Assembly (NCBI GenBank): GCA_007859835.1
Contig: SJPJ01000001.1
Coordinates: 2,971,922-3,035,921 of the forward strand
Length of the DNA: 64,000 nucleotides
Direction: 5' to 3'
Source: Novipirellula herctigrandis
GTDB taxonomy: Bacteria; Planctomycetota; Planctomycetia; Pirellulales; Pirellulaceae
Positions 1 through 9,470 of this stretch are shown here, piece after piece. The stretch's first letter is position 1. Every line of letters begins with the position of its first letter. Position numbers and translations under genes: made by a program. The notes below the pieces were generated by a model that did no database searches, had not been told where the DNA came from, and saw nothing but the letters and a program-made list of their open reading frames with translations.

Positions 1-70
1 ACACAATGCCAACGGGAACCCTGCCTTTGGCTGATTCAGTTCACAGCGTCCGCTAGCTTCGGCAACCGTG

Positions 71-122
71 CCTGCTGCCCAGAGCCACAAGACCTGCTGC
101 CCAGAGCCACAAGACCTGCTGC
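71..122. repeat. 22-bp tandem repeat, about 2.4 copies
   Basis: Copies lie at 71-92 and 93-114 and are identical, followed by an 8-base partial copy at 115-122. The repeat lies downstream of trpC in a stretch with no recognisable gene. It is one of many short tandem duplications in this window. Confidence 0.85.
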
Positions 123-172
123 GAACGCCGTAGCACCCCAAAGAGAGAGTGCGCCGCATTAGAACCGAAAGC

Positions 173-958
173 TTATCGGTTATCACCCAACAACTCTCGG
201 GTCGCCTGTTCAATGTCGGGCTTTCGCATCAGCGACTCGCCGACCAAGACAGCCTTCACACCAGCCTTACCCAGCCGGATCAAATCGTCGTGCGTACGGA
301 TCCCACTTTCGCCAACCACCAACCGGTCACCTGGAATCAATTCCCGCATTCGAATCGTGTGTTCAATATCGGTGTGAAATGTCTTTAAGTCGCGATTATT
401 GATTCCCACCAGCGGAGTGCCAGTTGCGAGCACGGCATCCAAATTCGACGGCTCGAACAACTCGATCAGAGTCTGAAGCCCCATTGCGACCGCCTCGTCG
501 TGGAGCTTGACAAGCTCGTCCGCCGATAAGCATTCGGCAATCAACAAGGCACAATCCGCACCAGCCTCGCGAGCTTGCAGCAACTGGTAACGATCGACAA
601 TGAAATCCTTCCTCAGCAACGGCACGTCAACCGCGCGGCGAACATCACGCAAATAGTCAAGCGACCCTTTAAAAAAGGGCTCGTCTGTTAGTACGCTGAT
701 GCAGGCGGCACCCGCAGTGACGTATTGCTCGGCGATTTGAACCGGATTGAAATCATCGCGAATCAACCCTGCCGACGGGCTCGCTCGCTTCACTTCAGCG
801 ATCAATTGCACTAATCCGCCACAGGCCAATGCTGCGTGAAAGTCTCGACATGGCGGCAACCCCGCAATCGCAGATTCCAAATCCGATTCGGGCCGATTCG
901 CCTTATCATGAGCGATTGTTTTGCGAGTCTCAACAATGATTTTGTCTAGAATGGTCAT
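173..958 (-). CDS. trpC: indole-3-glycerol phosphate synthase TrpC
   Basis: TrpC closes the pyrrole ring of the indole in tryptophan synthesis, converting CdRP to indole-3-glycerol phosphate with loss of CO2 and water in the cytoplasm. The TIM-barrel family motifs are all present: [12 protein letters not shown] near the N-terminus, [30 protein letters not shown] and VGESLM. The length (261 aa) is normal. The ATG at 958 overlaps the purH stop in a TGATG arrangement, which implies translational coupling. An in-frame TTG one codon upstream (961) is possible but less likely. It is the last gene of a minus-strand group with hisF and purH; the other trp genes are not in the window. Confidence 0.96.
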   Translation of the reverse strand: MTILDKIIVETRKTIAHDKANRPESDLESAIAGLPPCRDFHAALACGGLVQLIAEVKRASPSAGLIRDDFNPVQIAEQYVTAGAACISVLTDEPFFKGSLDYLRDVRRAVDVPLLRKDFIVDRYQLLQAREAGADCALLIAECLSADELVKLHDEAVAMGLQTLIELFEPSNLDAVLATGTPLVGINNRDLKTFHTDIEHTIRMRELIPGDRLVVGESGIRTHDDLIRLGKAGVKAVLVGESLMRKPDIEQATRELLGDNR

Positions 959-2529
959 CAATGTTTGAAGTGCCGGCGGCCGGTTAAGACGAGAGGAATA
1001 CCATGCTGGTTACACGCTGCAATGACTTCGGAATCCCGCCGCGAACCACCAGGTTGAACCACAGCAACCACGCCCGCTTCGGCTGCCGCTTCGATCGAAT
1101 CGGGAAACGGAAAGAACGCGTCCGAAGCCAACACCGAACCACTCGCCCGGTCGCCTGCTTTGTCGATTGAAATTTCGACACTGTCGACACGGCTCATTTG
1201 CCCTGCGCCAACACCGATTAACGCAGTGTCTTTGGCCAATACAATCGCGTTACTCTTGACGTGACGAACCATTTCCCAAGCAAATGAGATGTCATCCCAA
1301 AGCTCATCGTCCACTTGGACATCGGTGACCGTCTTCCACTGCAACGGTGCACTGGTCATCCGGTCGGCGTCTTGGACAAGCATGCCGCCACTGATGAACC
1401 GTCGCTGAATCGCCGGTCCAGTGTCGTCCAAACGGCCAACTTGCATCAGCCGGACGTTATCTTTCCATTTGGGCCGTGTTGTGAGCAAGCCAACCGCACT
1501 GGCTTCGAAATCGGGCGCAACAATCGCTTCGATAAACAAACCGGGTTCGCACAGCAATTCCGCAGTTTCCACGTCAATCGTGCGATTGAATCCGAGGACC
1601 GAACCAAAGGCACTCAGTGGATCACCGGCCAGTGCTTTGCTGCATGCCGAAGCGATTCGCTCGGCTGTTGCGGCACCACAGGGATTGTTGTGCTTCATCA
1701 CCGATACCGCAGGCTGTGCGAAACCGCGAACGATTTCCAAGGCCGCGTCGAGATCAAGTAGGTTGTTGTACGAAAGCTCTTTGCCACTAATTTGCCGAGC
1801 GGAAACGAGGTTGGCCGATTTCACCGACGGATCGCTGTACAGAGCCGCCCGTTGATGAGGGTTTTCGCCGTAACGCAATTGGGCCTTGCGGCGAAGCGAC
1901 ATGTACATCGTCGAAGGAAATTCGCCCTTCAATGAATCGCCACGCATGTAATCGGCAATCGCTCGGTCGTAGCACGCAGTGTGCTCGAACGCCTCCGCAG
2001 TCAAGGTCTGACGCATGGCCAAATCCGTTCCACCGAGCGACTCTAGCTGTTCGAGGATGTCGCCATATTGGTCGGGGCTGGTAGCGACGGCGACATCGTT
2101 GTGATTTTTCGCAGCGGCCCGCACCAAGCTTGGCCCGCCGATATCGATTTGCTCAACACATTCTTCGCGAGTCGCACCGACCTTAGCCGCCGTCGCTTCG
2201 AAGGGGTACAAATTAACAACCACCAAATCGAACGGAACCATCCCGTGCTCGCTCATACTGGCGACGTGATCATCGCGATCACGGATCCCGAGAATTCCAC
2301 CGAAGATTTTGGGGTGCAATGTCTTAACGCGACCGTCCATCATTTCGGGGAAGCCGGTGTAATCAGCTACGTCACGGACTTGGACACCGGATTCTTCCAG
2401 ATGTTTTCGCGTGCCGCCAGTGCTGTAGATTGTGACGCCACACTCAACGAGCCCGATCGCGAAATCGGCCAAGCCAAGCTTATCACTAACACTAATAAGA
2501 GCATTTTTTACAGGAACAACGTCGGACAC
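958..2529 (-). CDS. purH: bifunctional AICAR transformylase / IMP cyclohydrolase PurH
   Basis: PurH catalyses the last two steps of de novo purine synthesis, from AICAR to FAICAR to IMP. The 523-aa length matches the family. The N-terminal IMP cyclohydrolase (MGS-like) domain shows [17 protein letters not shown] and the hallmark [10 protein letters not shown]. The C-terminal transformylase domain shows [30 protein letters not shown] and DAFFPFPDS. The only sensible start in frame is a GTG at 2529. The gene lies 90 bp after hisF, whose reaction releases AICAR, the substrate of PurH, so the co-location makes metabolic sense. Its stop overlaps the trpC start. Confidence 0.97.
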   Translation of the reverse strand: MSDVVPVKNALISVSDKLGLADFAIGLVECGVTIYSTGGTRKHLEESGVQVRDVADYTGFPEMMDGRVKTLHPKIFGGILGIRDRDDHVASMSEHGMVPFDLVVVNLYPFEATAAKVGATREECVEQIDIGGPSLVRAAAKNHNDVAVATSPDQYGDILEQLESLGGTDLAMRQTLTAEAFEHTACYDRAIADYMRGDSLKGEFPSTMYMSLRRKAQLRYGENPHQRAALYSDPSVKSANLVSARQISGKELSYNNLLDLDAALEIVRGFAQPAVSVMKHNNPCGAATAERIASACSKALAGDPLSAFGSVLGFNRTIDVETAELLCEPGLFIEAIVAPDFEASAVGLLTTRPKWKDNVRLMQVGRLDDTGPAIQRRFISGGMLVQDADRMTSAPLQWKTVTDVQVDDELWDDISFAWEMVRHVKSNAIVLAKDTALIGVGAGQMSRVDSVEISIDKAGDRASGSVLASDAFFPFPDSIEAAAEAGVVAVVQPGGSRRDSEVIAACNQHGIPLVLTGRRHFKH

Positions 2530-2619
2530 AGTGACTCGGCCATGGTTGAAGGAATAAGGCGTTCAGATCGTGCCTACAAACTTCCCATCGGCGATGATTT
2601 TGGTCAACCCGGTCAGCAG

Positions 2620-3396
2620 TCAACGAGGATCTAAACGCACCGGAATCCCATTGTCTCGCATGACTTGTTTGGTTTCGGCAATGGTGAATTGGCCGAAATG
2701 AAATATGCTGGCCGCCAACGCTGCGTCCGCTTTGCCGATCTTGATCGCGTCTGCTAAATGCTGCGGACATCCCGCCCCGCCACTGGCCACCACCGGAATA
2801 TTCACCGCGGAACTCACTGCCGATGTGATCGGCAAGTCAAAGCCATCGCACGTCCCATCGGCGTCCATACTGGTCAGGACGATTTCGCCTGCCCCAAGTT
2901 GTTCGACTTCCTTGGCCCACTCGACAGCCTGCAATCCGGTTGGCGTCCGTCCGCCATTGATATGGACTTCCCAAAACTCTTCGCCATCACGATCAACCCG
3001 CTTGGGGTCGATGTTCACGACGATGCATTGGCTACCGAATCGGTCGGCCGCACGGCGGACAAAATCGGGGTCTTTACAGGCCGTTGAATTGATCGAAACC
3101 TTATCACAACCGGCAGACAATAATGCACGAACATCCTCGATCGTGCGGATACCACCACCCACCGTGAGCGGCATGAAAATTTGCTCGGCCGTTCGCCGGA
3201 CAACATCCAAAATGATGTCGCGATCCTCGTGGCTGGCCGTGATATCCAAGAACACCAACTCGTCCGCACCCTCGGCCTCGTAGCGACGCGCCACTTCGAC
3301 CGGATCGCCTGCATCGCGAAGGTTCACAAAATTCGTCCCTTTCACGACACGACCGCCGTGGACGTCTAAACAGGGAATCACTCGCGCTGCGAGCAT
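2620..3396 (-). CDS. hisF: imidazole glycerol phosphate synthase cyclase subunit HisF
   Basis: HisF uses ammonia from its partner HisH to turn PRFAR into imidazole glycerol phosphate and AICAR in histidine synthesis. The (beta/alpha)8 barrel carries the two catalytic aspartates, in PCLDVHGG (about residue 11) and in NIDPKR (about residue 130). The phosphate-binding stretches [22 protein letters not shown] and VASGGAG are intact. It starts with ATG and has a usual length of 258 aa. It follows the fructosamine-kinase-like gene by 36 bp and precedes purH by 90 bp, so the four genes probably form one transcript. The hisH partner is not in this window. Confidence 0.97.
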   Translation of the reverse strand: MLAARVIPCLDVHGGRVVKGTNFVNLRDAGDPVEVARRYEAEGADELVFLDITASHEDRDIILDVVRRTAEQIFMPLTVGGGIRTIEDVRALLSAGCDKVSINSTACKDPDFVRRAADRFGSQCIVVNIDPKRVDRDGEEFWEVHINGGRTPTGLQAVEWAKEVEQLGAGEIVLTSMDADGTCDGFDLPITSAVSSAVNIPVVASGGAGCPQHLADAIKIGKADAALAASIFHFGQFTIAETKQVMRDNGIPVRLDPR

Positions 3397-3432
3397 AGTG
3401 GAAATCTCTCAGAGAATTGGAATAGAAGTTTG

Positions 3433-4350
3433 TTAAGATGCCCGCAGTATTTCAGCTGCCACCGACCGGCATTGGCCCAAGTAGCCGCTACCGAAAAGGT
3501 TCAAATGATTGAGCAAGTGATATAGAACATAGACGTTGCTTCGCCGTTGCCAACCATCCCGCATCGGCCAAGTCTGCTGATAGGCGTCGTAAAACGAATC
3601 TGGACACGATCCGAACAGCCGAATCATACCGAATTCCGCTTCGTGACAACCGTACGAAACCGCAGGATCGACTAACGCCGGTTGGCCCTCGGATCCGCAA
3701 AGGTAATTGCCGCTCCATAAATCGCCATGTAGCAGCGAGGTTTCTGCCCGGCGACCTTCGAGCAAATCCGACATCGCATCGAGGATCTGTTGGCAATCAC
3801 GCCGCAGCCCCGCATCGGCCAAACCTTGATCAACGGCCCATCGAATTTGAAAACCGATTCGATTTTCGGCAACAAAATCGCTCCACGACTCTGCGTCACG
3901 TCCGTTCTTCTGCTTCGCAGCACCTAGATAGTTGTCTCGCGGCCACCCGATCCTCTCTGCCGCCGTCGCTTGGTGCAATTTCGCCAACTCTCTCCCAAAC
4001 TTGGGGAAAAAAGCCTCCGATCGCGTCGACGGTTCCATCCACTCGATCACCAACCACGAAGCACCGTTGGCGTTACCGGTCACGAACGGGCGAGGAATCC
4101 GAATCGTTTCGGTCTTGGCGAGCGCTTCCAAACCTTCAAACTCGCATGAAAAGTTGTCCGCAAACGAAAGATCGTTGGTTTTGACAAACAACGTTCGTGC
4201 GATAAACGACTCGGGGACCAAATCGACTCGCAACGAATCGCTGATACAACCGCCACCAACCGAATCAACGCGAGCAACACGGATCCCCGGATCCACCATT
4301 GTTTGCAGCATTGTTTCGGCAGCCGTTTGGTTCATCGTCAATACCTGCAT
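3433..4350 (-). CDS. fructosamine-3-kinase family protein
   Basis: Members of this kinase-fold family phosphorylate fructosamines or ribulosamines on proteins or metabolites, which destabilises the Amadori adduct and allows deglycation. Visible family features in 305 aa are VKTN (ATP-binding lysine region), the catalytic loop LLHGDLWSGN, the metal-binding segment LVDPAVSYGCHEAEFGM, and the C-terminal YHLLNHLNLFGSGY typical of bacterial YniA-like members. A second ATG five codons in (4338) is an alternative start. It leads the likely operon with hisF, purH and trpC. The physiological substrate cannot be read from the sequence. Confidence 0.88.
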   Translation of the reverse strand: MQVLTMNQTAAETMLQTMVDPGIRVARVDSVGGGCISDSLRVDLVPESFIARTLFVKTNDLSFADNFSCEFEGLEALAKTETIRIPRPFVTGNANGASWLVIEWMEPSTRSEAFFPKFGRELAKLHQATAAERIGWPRDNYLGAAKQKNGRDAESWSDFVAENRIGFQIRWAVDQGLADAGLRRDCQQILDAMSDLLEGRRAETSLLHGDLWSGNYLCGSEGQPALVDPAVSYGCHEAEFGMIRLFGSCPDSFYDAYQQTWPMRDGWQRRSNVYVLYHLLNHLNLFGSGYLGQCRSVAAEILRAS

Positions 4351-4402
4351 TTTCGCGAAGCCAATATGTTTCTAGAATAGCTTAGCGAGTTACGAGCCAG
4401 AT

Positions 4403-4462
4403 CATTTTTCGCAGCGAACATTTTTCGCAGCGAACCAGCACCTTTCGCAGCTAACCAGCACC
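4403..4462. repeat. short tandem and interspersed repeats
   Basis: A 16-bp unit (catttttcgcagcgaa) is duplicated exactly at 4403-4418 and 4419-4434. A decayed third copy of the cgcag core follows at 4441-4454, flanked by two copies of ccagcacc (4435-4442 and 4455-4462). It sits in the divergent gap between the fructosamine-kinase-like gene and the exonuclease gene. Confidence 0.75.
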
Positions 4463-4566
4463 AGAGGGGCACCAACAGAAGGTTATCGCCAGCAGCGTAG
4501 CCTAGCGAGAATCCCCAAGCTTTGGCGAGACTAGCGACAACCTATCCATCGACTATTAGGAACCGG

Positions 4567-5619
4567 ATGAGCTTCGCGGCGAACTTTATCGCTATCGACT
4601 TCGAAACGGCCAATCGCCGCAGCGACAGTGCTTGCCAATTGGCGGCCGTGGTGGTTCGCGACGGCGAGATCGCCGAGTCAAAGATGTGGATGATTCGCCC
4701 CGAACCATTCTACTTCAGCCCATTCAACATTGACATTCATGGCATTTCGCCCGACCAAGTGAGCGAGCAGCCGAACTTTGCCGAGCACTGGGACGACATC
4801 GCATCATTCCTGACGATTGGGCCTCGCCAAAAAATGGGGGCTCGCCAAGAGGAACAAATGTGCTTGGTCGCTCACAATGCGGCGTTTGATGTTGGCGTAC
4901 TCACCGCATGTCTGAAAACCCATCACTTGCAGATTCCCGAATTCGGGTACACCTGCACTCGGTCCATTGCCCGCCAAACGTGGCCGAGACGACCTCGGTT
5001 TGGATTAAAGCCACTTTCCGATTGGCTTGGTCATACCTTTCGTCACCACGACGCACTCGAAGATTCCGTCGCCTGCGCCAAGATCCTGCTGGCCGCCGGC
5101 ATCCAACGCCAAGCCACGTCGATCGATGACCTCGAGAAAAAACTTCGACTCTCGCGTGGTACCGCTGGGCCGTGGGGCAAAAAAGGACCGAAAAAATCAA
5201 ACGCCCGTCCGCGATCGAGTGCGGCACCCAAGGAGAAAAAAAAGGATGCGATCGGAAATGCGAGCGAACCCTCCAAGTGGTTCGATTTGCAGCGGCTAAT
5301 GATTCGAGCCGAATTCATTCGTCCGCTATCGGGAAAAACGGTCGTATTCACCGGCCAGATGAAAGGCCTGACTCGCCGAGAAGCAGAATTGTTGGCAGTC
5401 CGGCTCGGAGGGAACTGTAGCGACACGCTCAGCACAGCGACCGATTTGTTGATCGTCGGCGACGCAGACCACAGTGCCAACGCAGACCACAGTGCCGACG
5501 CGACTAGCGTCCACGAAGAAACCGCGAAAAAGTACCAAGCTTCGGGACAACCGATACGGATTCTCAGTGAGGATGAATTCCTGGGGCTAATCATTTCCAC
5601 CTCCAACGAAGCGCAGTGA
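4567..5619 (+). CDS. DnaQ-family 3'-5' exonuclease with C-terminal BRCT domain
   Basis: The N-terminal domain is a DEDDh exonuclease: FIAIDFETA (Exo I, Asp and Glu) near residue 8, VAHNAAFDVGVL (Exo II), and HHDALEDSVACA (Exo III, His and Asp). A basic, low-complexity linker rich in Lys, Pro and Ser follows. The C-terminal BRCT domain starts near LSGKTVVFTGQMKGLTRREAE, the pattern also found in DNA ligase and Pol III epsilon-BRCT proteins. It probably trims or proofreads DNA ends in repair. I chose the ATG at 4567 (350 aa) because AGGA lies just upstream; the frame is open to a TTG at 4522. An 18-bp in-frame duplication at 5461-5496 inserts Ala/Asp/His-rich residues into the BRCT domain. Confidence 0.88.
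   Translation: MSFAANFIAIDFETANRRSDSACQLAAVVVRDGEIAESKMWMIRPEPFYFSPFNIDIHGISPDQVSEQPNFAEHWDDIASFLTIGPRQKMGARQEEQMCLVAHNAAFDVGVLTACLKTHHLQIPEFGYTCTRSIARQTWPRRPRFGLKPLSDWLGHTFRHHDALEDSVACAKILLAAGIQRQATSIDDLEKKLRLSRGTAGPWGKKGPKKSNARPRSSAAPKEKKKDAIGNASEPSKWFDLQRLMIRAEFIRPLSGKTVVFTGQMKGLTRREAELLAVRLGGNCSDTLSTATDLLIVGDADHSANADHSADATSVHEETAKKYQASGQPIRILSEDEFLGLIISTSNEAQ
5461..5496 (+). repeat. 18-bp in-frame tandem duplication inside the BRCT domain
   Basis: Two copies of an 18-bp unit, differing only at the first base, lie at 5461-5478 and 5479-5496. They encode two copies of a DADHSA-like hexapeptide between the core of the BRCT domain and its C-terminal helix. The length keeps the reading frame. 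Confidence 0.85.
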
Positions 5620-5700
5620 TCGAAACGGGCTCCTAGGAGCTAGCCGCGTGGCGGTTGATACATCCCACACCACTCGATCTACCCGAGAAGACTGATAAAC

Positions 5701-6732
5701 ATGCGTTCGACCTACCTTGCCGCTATTTTTGTTCTTCTAATCATCCTGCCTAAATCGCAAGCATTTTGGCCACAATTGCCCATCGAAATTCCGCTTGGAA
5801 ACCGAGCCGAGCAAACGGAATCCGACACCAAAGACACTGCTACGGAAGATTCTGCCATGAACTTGTTTAACAAAACCGCTGGCGGGACCCAGTGGTGGAC
5901 CGATCACGTTTGGAAAAACGGATATCGAATTCAACAAAATGCACTCACCGAACATTGGCGTCTGCTCAACCCATCCGACACGCGTTTGACATGGGGAACA
6001 CGGAAAGAGTGTGATACCGAACTGGCAAAACAAAACATGAATGGCAAGGACAAGGCACGCGCCGTGGTTCTGCTGCACGGTTTAATGCGGACCCATCATT
6101 CGATGAAATCACTCGAGCAAGAGTTGGCGACACAAAGTGACACAGCCGTGATCCGTTTCGCCTACGCCAGCTCACGCGAATCCATCAGCGAGCATGCGGC
6201 GGCACTACGGGATGTGCTCGAAGGATTGCCCATCGAGACCCGCATTAGTTTCGTCGGTCACAGCATGGGGAACATCGTTGTTCGTCATCTGATCGGCGAT
6301 CTTCAAAACGAAGGCGACCCCAAACAAATTCTCTCTCGTTGCGAAGCGATGGTCATGCTCGGCCCTCCCAATCAAGGTGCCGCGATCGCCCGTCGTTTGT
6401 CAACCAACACACTGTATGGATGGGTTACCGGAAAAGGAGGCCTTGAACTCGGCCCCGAGTGGGACGCGTTCGAGAAACGATTGGCGACTCCGCCGTTTCC
6501 GTTTGCGATTCTTGCTGGCGATGTTTCCGAAAATTCGGTGCAAAACCCACTGGTCGACGGAGCGAGCGATTTCGTGGTGAGTATCGAGGAAGCAAAACTT
6601 GAAGGAGCCGAAGTTTTCAAAACGGTTCCGGCACTACATAGCTTTCTGATGAGCAACGACGAGGCACGCAAATTCACCATCGATTTCCTGGCTTCCCACC
6701 AATCACCGAAGGACAAGGACAAAGATCGTTAG
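5701..6732 (+). CDS. exported alpha/beta-hydrolase (lipase/esterase-like)
   Basis: A hydrophobic N-terminus (residues 5-20, ending SQA-FWP) looks like a signal peptide, so the enzyme probably acts outside the cytoplasmic membrane. The hydrolase fold shows AVVLLHGLMR (oxyanion region, about residue 121) and the nucleophile elbow FVGHSMGN with Ser188. LGPPNQG follows, as in triacylglycerol-lipase-like and PGAP1-like enzymes. A C-terminal LHSFL probably supplies the catalytic His near residue 317. The substrate cannot be told. The C-terminus is very polar and Lys/Asp-rich. It appears to be monocistronic. Confidence 0.8.
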   Translation: MRSTYLAAIFVLLIILPKSQAFWPQLPIEIPLGNRAEQTESDTKDTATEDSAMNLFNKTAGGTQWWTDHVWKNGYRIQQNALTEHWRLLNPSDTRLTWGTRKECDTELAKQNMNGKDKARAVVLLHGLMRTHHSMKSLEQELATQSDTAVIRFAYASSRESISEHAAALRDVLEGLPIETRISFVGHSMGNIVVRHLIGDLQNEGDPKQILSRCEAMVMLGPPNQGAAIARRLSTNTLYGWVTGKGGLELGPEWDAFEKRLATPPFPFAILAGDVSENSVQNPLVDGASDFVVSIEEAKLEGAEVFKTVPALHSFLMSNDEARKFTIDFLASHQSPKDKDKDR

Positions 6733-6758
6733 CGATTCACACCGTAGCCTCTGCACCT

Positions 6759-6826
6759 TGAATGGCGACACGCATTGAATGGCGACACGCATTGAATGGC
6801 GACACGCATTGCATGGCGACACGCAT
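6759..6826. repeat. 17-bp tandem repeat, four copies
   Basis: Units of tgaatggcgacacgcat are at 6759-6775, 6776-6792 and 6793-6809, with a fourth copy at 6810-6826 differing by one base (tgcat...). The array fills most of the gap between the esterase gene and lemA, so it lies in or near the lemA promoter region. Confidence 0.95.
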
Positions 6827-6896
6827 TCTATTCTGAAATTTCCGCTACAATACGCTTCGTCTTCGACTTGTGTACTCGCATTGGGAGCCTCCTAGA

Positions 6897-7502
6897 ATGG
6901 CCGTGCTGATCGGTTTTGTCTTGTTTTTCGGTGGGATTGTTCTATTCCTGCTACTATACGGCGTCCAAATCTTTAATCGTTTGGTCACGCTCCGGAACCG
7001 CATTGACAATGCGTTCTCGCAAATTGAGGTGCAACTAAAACGGCGTCATGACTTGATTCCGAATTTGGTGGAAACCGTCAAAGGTTACATGGCTCACGAA
7101 CGCGAAACGCTCGAAGCCGTCATCAACGCTCGCAATCAAGCGGTCGGCGGTCTTTCCAAGGCGGCCGCAGATCCGTCGGACCCTGAAGCATTAGCGATGC
7201 TGGCCGGTGCTGAAAAAGGGCTCTCCGGTGCATTGGGGCGTCTGTTTGCTTTAGCCGAAGCGTATCCTGATCTAAAAGCCAACCAAAACATGGCCCAATT
7301 GACTGAAGAGATTACGACGACCGAAAACAAGATTAGCTTTTCACGCCAGGCTTACAACGATTCGGTGACCGAGTACAACACCTACCGGCAAACCTTTCCA
7401 CCGGTGCTGTTTGCCACTGCATTCGGACACACTCACGACCGCGAATTGTTGAAGTTCGACGACGAGAAATTAGCGGAAGCCCCCAAAGTATCTTTCAGCT
7501 AA
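6897..7502 (+). CDS. lemA: LemA family membrane protein
   Basis: LemA proteins have one N-terminal membrane segment and a long helical cytoplasmic or periplasmic bundle. Here the segment is residues 2-25 (VLIGFVLFFGGIVLFLLLYG). It is followed by the signature LRNRIDNAFSQIEVQLKRRHDLIPNLVETVKGYM and a C-terminal FSRQAYNDSVTEYNTYRQTFP. The ATG at 6897 gives 201 aa and has GGGAG upstream at 6882-6886; the frame extends to a GTG at 6870. It precedes the M48 protease gene by 30 bp. LemA next to an HtpX-like protease is a common pairing, suggesting membrane-protein quality control, but the role of LemA itself is unknown. Confidence 0.93.
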   Translation: MAVLIGFVLFFGGIVLFLLLYGVQIFNRLVTLRNRIDNAFSQIEVQLKRRHDLIPNLVETVKGYMAHERETLEAVINARNQAVGGLSKAAADPSDPEALAMLAGAEKGLSGALGRLFALAEAYPDLKANQNMAQLTEEITTTENKISFSRQAYNDSVTEYNTYRQTFPPVLFATAFGHTHDRELLKFDDEKLAEAPKVSFS

Positions 7503-7532
7503 TTGTATCGGAAGGCTGAAAGGATCCGCCCG

Positions 7533-9470
7533 ATGAACACTGACTTTTTCGATCGACAGTCGAAGGCTCGCAGAAATACGATTTGGCTCATCGCGATGTT
7601 CATCATCGCAACCATTGCCATCGTCGTGGGAACTTTCTTTGCCGTCACGGCCGCAGCGAGCCTAATGCCGCGGAGAAGGCAATCGGGTGAACTCGCTTTG
7701 GTTGACATCCAAAACCCCCGCGCGATAAGAATCGGCTCGACCGTCGCGACGGGTGCCGCCTTGTTGATTCTGTTCGGCACGATCTACAAAGTGGTCATGC
7801 TTCGTACGGGCGGTGGCAGCGGTGTCGCCGAAAGTGTCGGTGGCCGTCGTGCTTTTCCAAGTTCAAACGATTTAGCCGAGCGACGATTGTTGAATATCGT
7901 CGAAGAAATGGCGATCGCATCGGGAGTTCCGGTCCCGCCCGTATTCGTGCTCGAAGAACCAGGGATCAACGCGTTCGCGGCGGGATATTCGCCAAGCGAT
8001 GCAGTGATCGGCGTGACTCGCGGTGCGATGGAAGCCCTCAACCGTGAACAATTACAGGGTGTCATCGCTCACGAATTCAGCCATATCCTCAATGGCGACA
8101 TGCGAATGAGCATCCGGTTGATCGGCATTCTGCACGGCATTTTGCTCCTTGCGTTGCTCGGCAAATTGCTCTTCCGCAGCTTTGCCTTCAGCGGCAATCG
8201 ACGATCAAGTCGCGACACGGGGGGGATCTACCTGCTTCCCCTCGCCTTGGCATTGGTCGTACTCGGTTCGCTGGGATCGTTTTTTGGAGGCCTGATCAAA
8301 GCAGCCGTATCGAGGCAACGTGAATACTTGGCGGATGCTTCGGCGGTCCAATTCACGCGGAATCCCGGTGGAATCGCTGGGGCGCTGAAGCAAATAGGCG
8401 GGTTGTCGAGCCACGGAAGGTTAAATCATCCCAATGCGGCCATTGCCAGCCACATGTACTTTGCACAAGGAGTGTACGAAGGACTCACTGGATTGATGGC
8501 AACGCATCCGCCAATCGAAAAACGAATTGCCGCAATCGACCCTAGCTGGAATGGTAAATTCCCCAAGGTCAAAACGGAATTGCAATCAGGCCTCTCGAGC
8601 GATGCGCGCGTCGCGGGTTTTGCATCAAACAACAATGGCGATGCTCCGCTGCATGTGGTTGAACAAGCGGCGGAACAAATTGGAACACCCGAAACCTACC
8701 ATCGTTTTTACGCAGCGGGTTTGATTGAACAACTGGACCCGGCTCTGCTAGAGGCTGCGAGAGACGCCTATTCCGCTCGCGCGGTCGTGTTTGCTCTACT
8801 ACTGGACCCCAATGGGACGATTCGCAAGGCTCAATTCGATGCGTTATCCCATCGAGTTGAAAAGTCGTTGGTCGAATTGACGCGAAAGTACGTGCCTTTT
8901 TGCGTGAAGCTTTCCGACAAGGCTCGTTTACCGCTGGTCGATTTGGCGCTGCCGGCATTAGCAGCGATGTCGAAGCCTCAGTTCAAAGCTTTCATGAGAG
9001 CTTTCTCGGATTTAGCCAAGGCCGACACTCGGATATCCATTTTTGAATGGACGCTTGCGCAAGTCTTGATCCGAAATCTGAGGCCCCATTTTGAACCGGT
9101 ACGAAGTCCCGTTGTCTATTACTACGGCCTGCAGAAACTAACTCGGCAAACCTCCGTCCTGCTCTCGACACTTGCACGCGTAGGGCATGGAGCCGAAGAC
9201 CAAATTCAAATGGCATTTGCCGCCGGAACCAAACGGATCAAAGTGCCACTTGAATTACTGCCGGAGTCTGAATGTACGCTGAAGGAACTCGATGAATCGT
9301 TAAAAGTATTTCCAAACGTCGCGGTTCGCCTCCGAGCCCAAGTGGTCGATGGATGCGCTGCTTGCGTGTGCGCCGATGGCACCGTTCGTGTTCGTGAAGC
9401 GGAACTGCTACGCGGAATCGCGGACTTGCTCGATTGCCCGGTACCTCCGCTTATTGAAAAAGCGGGTTAA
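7533..9470 (+). CDS. M48 family membrane metalloprotease with long C-terminal extension
   Basis: This is an HtpX-like zinc protease. Two N-terminal membrane segments (about residues 16-40 and 70-90) precede the catalytic domain. The HEFSH zinc motif is at residues 180-184, with the third ligand in REYLADAS (Glu264). Two more hydrophobic segments lie between them. At 645 aa it is more than twice the length of E. coli HtpX. The roughly 300 residues after the protease domain are soluble, helical-looking and not recognised by me; they contain a CAACVCADGTVRV segment near the end. I chose ATG 7533 with AAAGGA upstream; a TTG at 7503 is in frame. Its stop shares the bases TTAA with the convergent nth stop. 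Confidence 0.9.
   Translation: MNTDFFDRQSKARRNTIWLIAMFIIATIAIVVGTFFAVTAAASLMPRRRQSGELALVDIQNPRAIRIGSTVATGAALLILFGTIYKVVMLRTGGGSGVAESVGGRRAFPSSNDLAERRLLNIVEEMAIASGVPVPPVFVLEEPGINAFAAGYSPSDAVIGVTRGAMEALNREQLQGVIAHEFSHILNGDMRMSIRLIGILHGILLLALLGKLLFRSFAFSGNRRSSRDTGGIYLLPLALALVVLGSLGSFFGGLIKAAVSRQREYLADASAVQFTRNPGGIAGALKQIGGLSSHGRLNHPNAAIASHMYFAQGVYEGLTGLMATHPPIEKRIAAIDPSWNGKFPKVKTELQSGLSSDARVAGFASNNNGDAPLHVVEQAAEQIGTPETYHRFYAAGLIEQLDPALLEAARDAYSARAVVFALLLDPNGTIRKAQFDALSHRVEKSLVELTRKYVPFCVKLSDKARLPLVDLALPALAAMSKPQFKAFMRAFSDLAKADTRISIFEWTLAQVLIRNLRPHFEPVRSPVVYYYGLQKLTRQTSVLLSTLARVGHGAEDQIQMAFAAGTKRIKVPLELLPESECTLKELDESLKVFPNVAVRLRAQVVDGCAACVCADGTVRVREAELLRGIADLLDCPVPPLIEKAG

Noticed and set aside
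1315..1855. Two long plus-strand frames within purH
   Set aside because: They are antisense shadows of purH, whose protein is full-length and canonical.
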